15,596 bases of DNA from Bacteroidetes bacterium CG2_30_32_10 (lineage in GTDB: Bacteria > Bacteroidota > Bacteroidia > Bacteroidales > CG2-30-32-10). Shown here one piece after another: positions 12,927-15,596 of this stretch. Numbering within the stretch: position 1 is the stretch's first letter; each line of letters starts with the position of its first letter. Location of the stretch: assembly GCA_001872995.1 (NCBI GenBank), contig MNXO01000153.1:1-15596 (forward strand). The letters run 5' to 3'. Under the pieces are notes generated by a model. The model saw only the letters and a program-made list of their open reading frames with translations. It was not told the origin of the DNA and ran no database searches. Position numbers and translations under genes: made by a program.

Positions 12927-15344
12927 ATGATTATGTTAGTAAAAAAGAACATTATGAAAAAGTATGCAATACTGTTGGTTTCACTTTTTATTTTAATACC
13001 AACATTAAGTGAGGCTCAAAATTTAACACAAACCATCCGCGGGCAGGTGGTTGATAAGCAATCGCAAATCACTTTACCTGGAGCTTCTATCGTTATTAGT
13101 AATAGCAACCCTATTATTGGAGTTACTGCTGATACAGATGGAAATTTTAAATTAGCAAAAGTCCCTCTTGGTAGGTTGAGCCTTGATATTACAATGCTTG
13201 GTTATCAACCAGTAACACTTAGCAATTTGAGCATTACTTCAGGCAAAGAGTTGGTATTGAAGGTGGAAATGGAAGAGCAAGTTTATAAAGTAAATGAAGT
13301 GGTGATTGTAGGAAATAAATCGAAAACACAACCTCTCAATGATATGACTACTCTTAGTGCACGTTCATTCAGTATAGAAGAAACACAACGTTTTGCCGGA
13401 GCCAGAAACGATGTTGCAAGGATGGCTACAAATTATGCTGGCGTTAATACAGCTAATGATGCAGAAAATGGAATTGTTATTCGTGGCAATTCACCAAATG
13501 GGTTATTATGGAAATTAGAAGGTGTTGATATTCCAAATCCAAATCACTTTGGCAATTTAGGGGCAACTGGTGGTCCAGTGGGGATGCTCAACAACAATGT
13601 TTTAGCTAACTCTGATTTTATGACGGCAGCTTTCCCCGCAGAATATGGCAATTCATTATCTGGTGTTTTTGATTTAAAAATGCGAAATGGCAATAACGAA
13701 AAACATGAATTTCTTGGGCAGATTGGTTTTAATGGATTTGAATTTGGAGCAGAAGGACCTATATTTAAGAAATCGCATTCTTCATATTTAATCAACTACC
13801 GCTATTCTACTTTGGGTGTATTCAAAGCTTTAGGTATTAGTATTGGCACAGGAGCTGCGGTACCACAATACCAAGATGTTACTTTTAAGCTTAATTTCCC
13901 TTCTGTTAAATATGGAAGTGTAAGCATTTTTGCTTTAGGAGGAAAGAGTAGTATTGATTTTGTTCGTAGTGAAGATAAAGATAACGAGGGTAATCTCTAT
14001 AATGACGAAACTTTTAACATCCATTCAAAATCTGCAACTGGAGTTGTTGGTATGTCTCACAAATTGATTTTAAACAATACCACATGGAGCAATCTTACAA
14101 TTGCTGCAACAGGCATTGGCAATTATAACATTTTAGATTCTATAAGCACCATTGATTATACACCTATGCCTTATTATCGCTCTACGATGGTAAACAAAAA
14201 TTTAATATTAACTTATAATTTGCATAAAAAATTCAATGCAAAAAACAATTGTTTAATTGGGTTCGATACGCGGCAAATGCGAGGCGATTTTTTGGACAGC
14301 ACCTATTTAAAACAATACAATGGCTTTAGAAAAGGTGTTGATTTTAATGGAACCGCTTGGATGAGTCAGGCATACATTGAATGGCAACATAAATTTACAG
14401 ATAATATTATTTTAAATAGTGGTTTTCATGTATTAGAGTTTGCATTGAATGACAAATGGTCGGCAGAACCACGATTGGGTTTAAAATGGAAATTTACGAG
14501 CAAACAATCATTCTCATTAGCTTATGGGTTACACAGCAAAACGGAAGCATTATACAGCTATTTTTTATTAGTTAATGCACCGGATGGTAGTTATTCGCAG
14601 CCAAACAAAAAGTTGGGTTTAACCAAAAGTCATCATTTTGCAGCTGCTTATGATATAAATTTTTCTTCAACACTTCGTTTGAAGGTAGAACCTTATTATC
14701 AATATATTTTTAATGCAATTGTAGAAAGCAAGCCAAGCAATTACTCGATGTTAAATTCTGGCTCTGGCTTTTATGGAATACCCGATTCATTGAAAAACGG
14801 TGGCAAAGGCAGAAACTATGGAATTGACTTAACTTTTGAAAAATTTATGGATAAAGGATTTTATATGTTGTTCACTTCTTCCTATTTTAGGTCATTTTAT
14901 TCAGGTAGCGACAATATCGAAAAAAGCACTGCCTTTGATAGCAAGTATGTGGTAAATTTACTTGCAGGCAAAGAATTTGAATTAATGAAAAACAAAGAAA
15001 ATGCCAAATACAAAAAATGGATTGTAGTGGATGGTAGAGTTTGTTCGGCAGGTGGATTAAGATATACCCCTGTTGATGTCGAGAAATCCGCTTATTTTAA
15101 ACAAACTTATTATGCAGAAGACCTTGCGTTTACAAAAAAATTTAGTAACTATTTCAGAACAGATATTCGCGTAGCATACCGCTACGATGGTAAACGTATG
15201 TCGCAAGAATTTGCATTTGATGTACAAAACATTACAGGACACAAAAATCCTTTAATGATGAAATATAATCAGAAAACGCAAAAAGAAGAACCCATTTATC
15301 AATTGGGCGTTTTCCCTATGATGCAATACAGGGTCGTTTTTTAA
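12927..15344 (+). CDS. TonB-dependent outer-membrane receptor, paralogue of the upstream receptor
   Basis: 805 aa. The signal peptide ends near residue 31 (SEA|Q). The start at 12927 has a run of A before it, typical here; the in-frame ATG at 12954 (MKKYAILLVSL) is an equally good signal-peptide start. A CarboxypepD_reg-like domain spans about 37-115 (IRGQVVDKQSQITLPGASI, DTDGNFKL, LGYQPV). The plug follows at about 135-255, with NGIVIRGNSPNGLLWKLEGV (181-200), DIPNPNHF (201-208), GATGGPVGMLNN (212-223) and FPAEYGNSLSGVFDLKM (236-252). A beta-barrel ends in QYRVVF. The plug motifs match the 9778-12165 receptor position for position, so the two are paralogues of one subfamily that usually lacks SusD. 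Its 3' end is intact although an IS30 element begins only 12 bp later, in convergent orientation. The ligand is unknown. Confidence 0.93.
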   Translation: MIMLVKKNIMKKYAILLVSLFILIPTLSEAQNLTQTIRGQVVDKQSQITLPGASIVISNSNPIIGVTADTDGNFKLAKVPLGRLSLDITMLGYQPVTLSNLSITSGKELVLKVEMEEQVYKVNEVVIVGNKSKTQPLNDMTTLSARSFSIEETQRFAGARNDVARMATNYAGVNTANDAENGIVIRGNSPNGLLWKLEGVDIPNPNHFGNLGATGGPVGMLNNNVLANSDFMTAAFPAEYGNSLSGVFDLKMRNGNNEKHEFLGQIGFNGFEFGAEGPIFKKSHSSYLINYRYSTLGVFKALGISIGTGAAVPQYQDVTFKLNFPSVKYGSVSIFALGGKSSIDFVRSEDKDNEGNLYNDETFNIHSKSATGVVGMSHKLILNNTTWSNLTIAATGIGNYNILDSISTIDYTPMPYYRSTMVNKNLILTYNLHKKFNAKNNCLIGFDTRQMRGDFLDSTYLKQYNGFRKGVDFNGTAWMSQAYIEWQHKFTDNIILNSGFHVLEFALNDKWSAEPRLGLKWKFTSKQSFSLAYGLHSKTEALYSYFLLVNAPDGSYSQPNKKLGLTKSHHFAAAYDINFSSTLRLKVEPYYQYIFNAIVESKPSNYSMLNSGSGFYGIPDSLKNGGKGRNYGIDLTFEKFMDKGFYMLFTSSYFRSFYSGSDNIEKSTAFDSKYVVNLLAGKEFELMKNKENAKYKKWIVVDGRVCSAGGLRYTPVDVEKSAYFKQTYYAEDLAFTKKFSNYFRTDIRVAYRYDGKRMSQEFAFDVQNITGHKNPLMMKYNQKTQKEEPIYQLGVFPMMQYRVVF

Positions 15345-15349
15345 ATATG

Positions 15350-15596
15350 CTGAATTCAAGTCACAAATGCAACTTTTTGGTTAAGCAAATTTAGGTTAAA
15401 AAATTCATTAGGTGTTAAAAAATTTAATTTTTTTCTTGGACGATTATTTAAAATTTCTTGAACTCTTTGCACCTCATCGATAGAGATATTTTCAAATGAA
15501 GAACCTTTAGGGAAATATTGTCTTATTAAACCATTTGTATTTTCATTAGCACCCCGTTCCCACGAATGATATGGTCTTGCAAAATAGAAATCAACA
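15350..15596 (-). mobile_element. IS30-family insertion sequence, one end visible
   Basis: IS30 transposase genes finish within or next to a terminal inverted repeat, so the bases around GAATTCAAGTCACAAATGCAAC (about 15352-15373) probably form that repeat. The element end therefore falls within roughly 6-12 bp of the receptor stop codon (15342-15344). The exact boundary and the other end cannot be seen. Confidence 0.6.
15356..15596 (-). CDS. IS30-family transposase, C-terminal part (cut by window edge)
   Basis: The last 79 codons, read on the minus strand from the window edge to a TGA at 15356-15358. The translation contains FARPYHSWERGANENTNGLI and RQYFPKGSSF, the hallmark of IS30 DDE transposases around the final catalytic glutamate, followed by RPRKKLNFLTPNEFF, the typical family tail, and the end LLNQKVAFVT. 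The frame is open across the visible part with no disabling change, so the element may be intact. The N-terminal helix-turn-helix and the first two catalytic aspartates lie outside the window. Confidence 0.92.
   Translation of the reverse strand, partial: VDFYFARPYHSWERGANENTNGLIRQYFPKGSSFENISIDEVQRVQEILNNRPRKKLNFLTPNEFFNLNLLNQKVAFVT

Noticed and set aside
12927..15344. Possible truncation of the second receptor by the IS30 element
   Set aside because: The protein ends in QYRVVF, a normal beta-barrel terminus with a final aromatic residue, and its length matches its paralogue, so it is intact.
1..15596. tRNA, rRNA, restriction-modification or phage genes
   Set aside because: I looked on both strands and saw no cloverleaf-like segments, rRNA words, or proteins with nuclease, integrase or phage-structural motifs apart from the IS30 fragment.

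Overview
The window is AT-rich bacterial DNA that I assign to the phylum Bacteroidota. The evidence is two TonB-dependent receptors with N-terminal carboxypeptidase-D-like domains, a lipoprotein whose lipid-carrying cysteine is followed by lysines, starts preceded by A-rich leaders instead of Shine-Dalgarno sites, and several good matches to the Bacteroidota promoter (TTG/TTTG, about 20 nt, TAnnTTTG). I cannot name the genus.

Layout. Bases 23-1739 (minus strand) hold a two-gene, overlapping glycan or lipid modification operon: a DPM1-like family 2 glycosyltransferase followed by a zinc-ribbon SAM methyltransferase. Divergent from it at 2034-3155 is a GNAT-like protein of the YghO/bacterial ceramide synthase group. 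It converges, with only 6 bp between stops, on a UbiD-family decarboxylase (3162-5057, minus). A 687-bp gap follows that encodes no convincing protein but contains a well-formed promoter and a strong intrinsic terminator about 95 nt apart, a good candidate for a small RNA gene.

Bases 5745-9417 (plus strand) carry a run of redox- and metal-flavoured genes: an MbnP-like lipoprotein, an HdrC/HdrB-like iron-sulfur pair (4-bp overlap, no HdrA in the window), a small SAM methyltransferase, and an 82-aa protein with four cysteines. The MbnP-like gene and the HdrCB pair are close enough to be one transcript.

Bases 9418-9777 contain a 211-bp element with near-perfect 18-bp terminal inverted repeats and an internal array of three palindromes spaced about 51 bp apart. 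It ends 17 bp before a textbook promoter that drives the first of two paralogous TonB-dependent receptors (9778-12165 and 12927-15344). A small three-helix membrane protein lies between the receptors. Neither receptor has a SusD partner. The right edge is the 3' end of an IS30-family transposase, in convergent orientation, starting 12 bp after the second receptor's stop codon.

Most genes are ordinary for the phylum. The most useful leads are the putative small RNA, the palindrome-bearing terminal-repeat element, the HdrCB pair with a degenerate first CCG motif and a Cys-Cys-Cys tail, the MbnP-like lipoprotein beside it, and the possible ceramide synthase.
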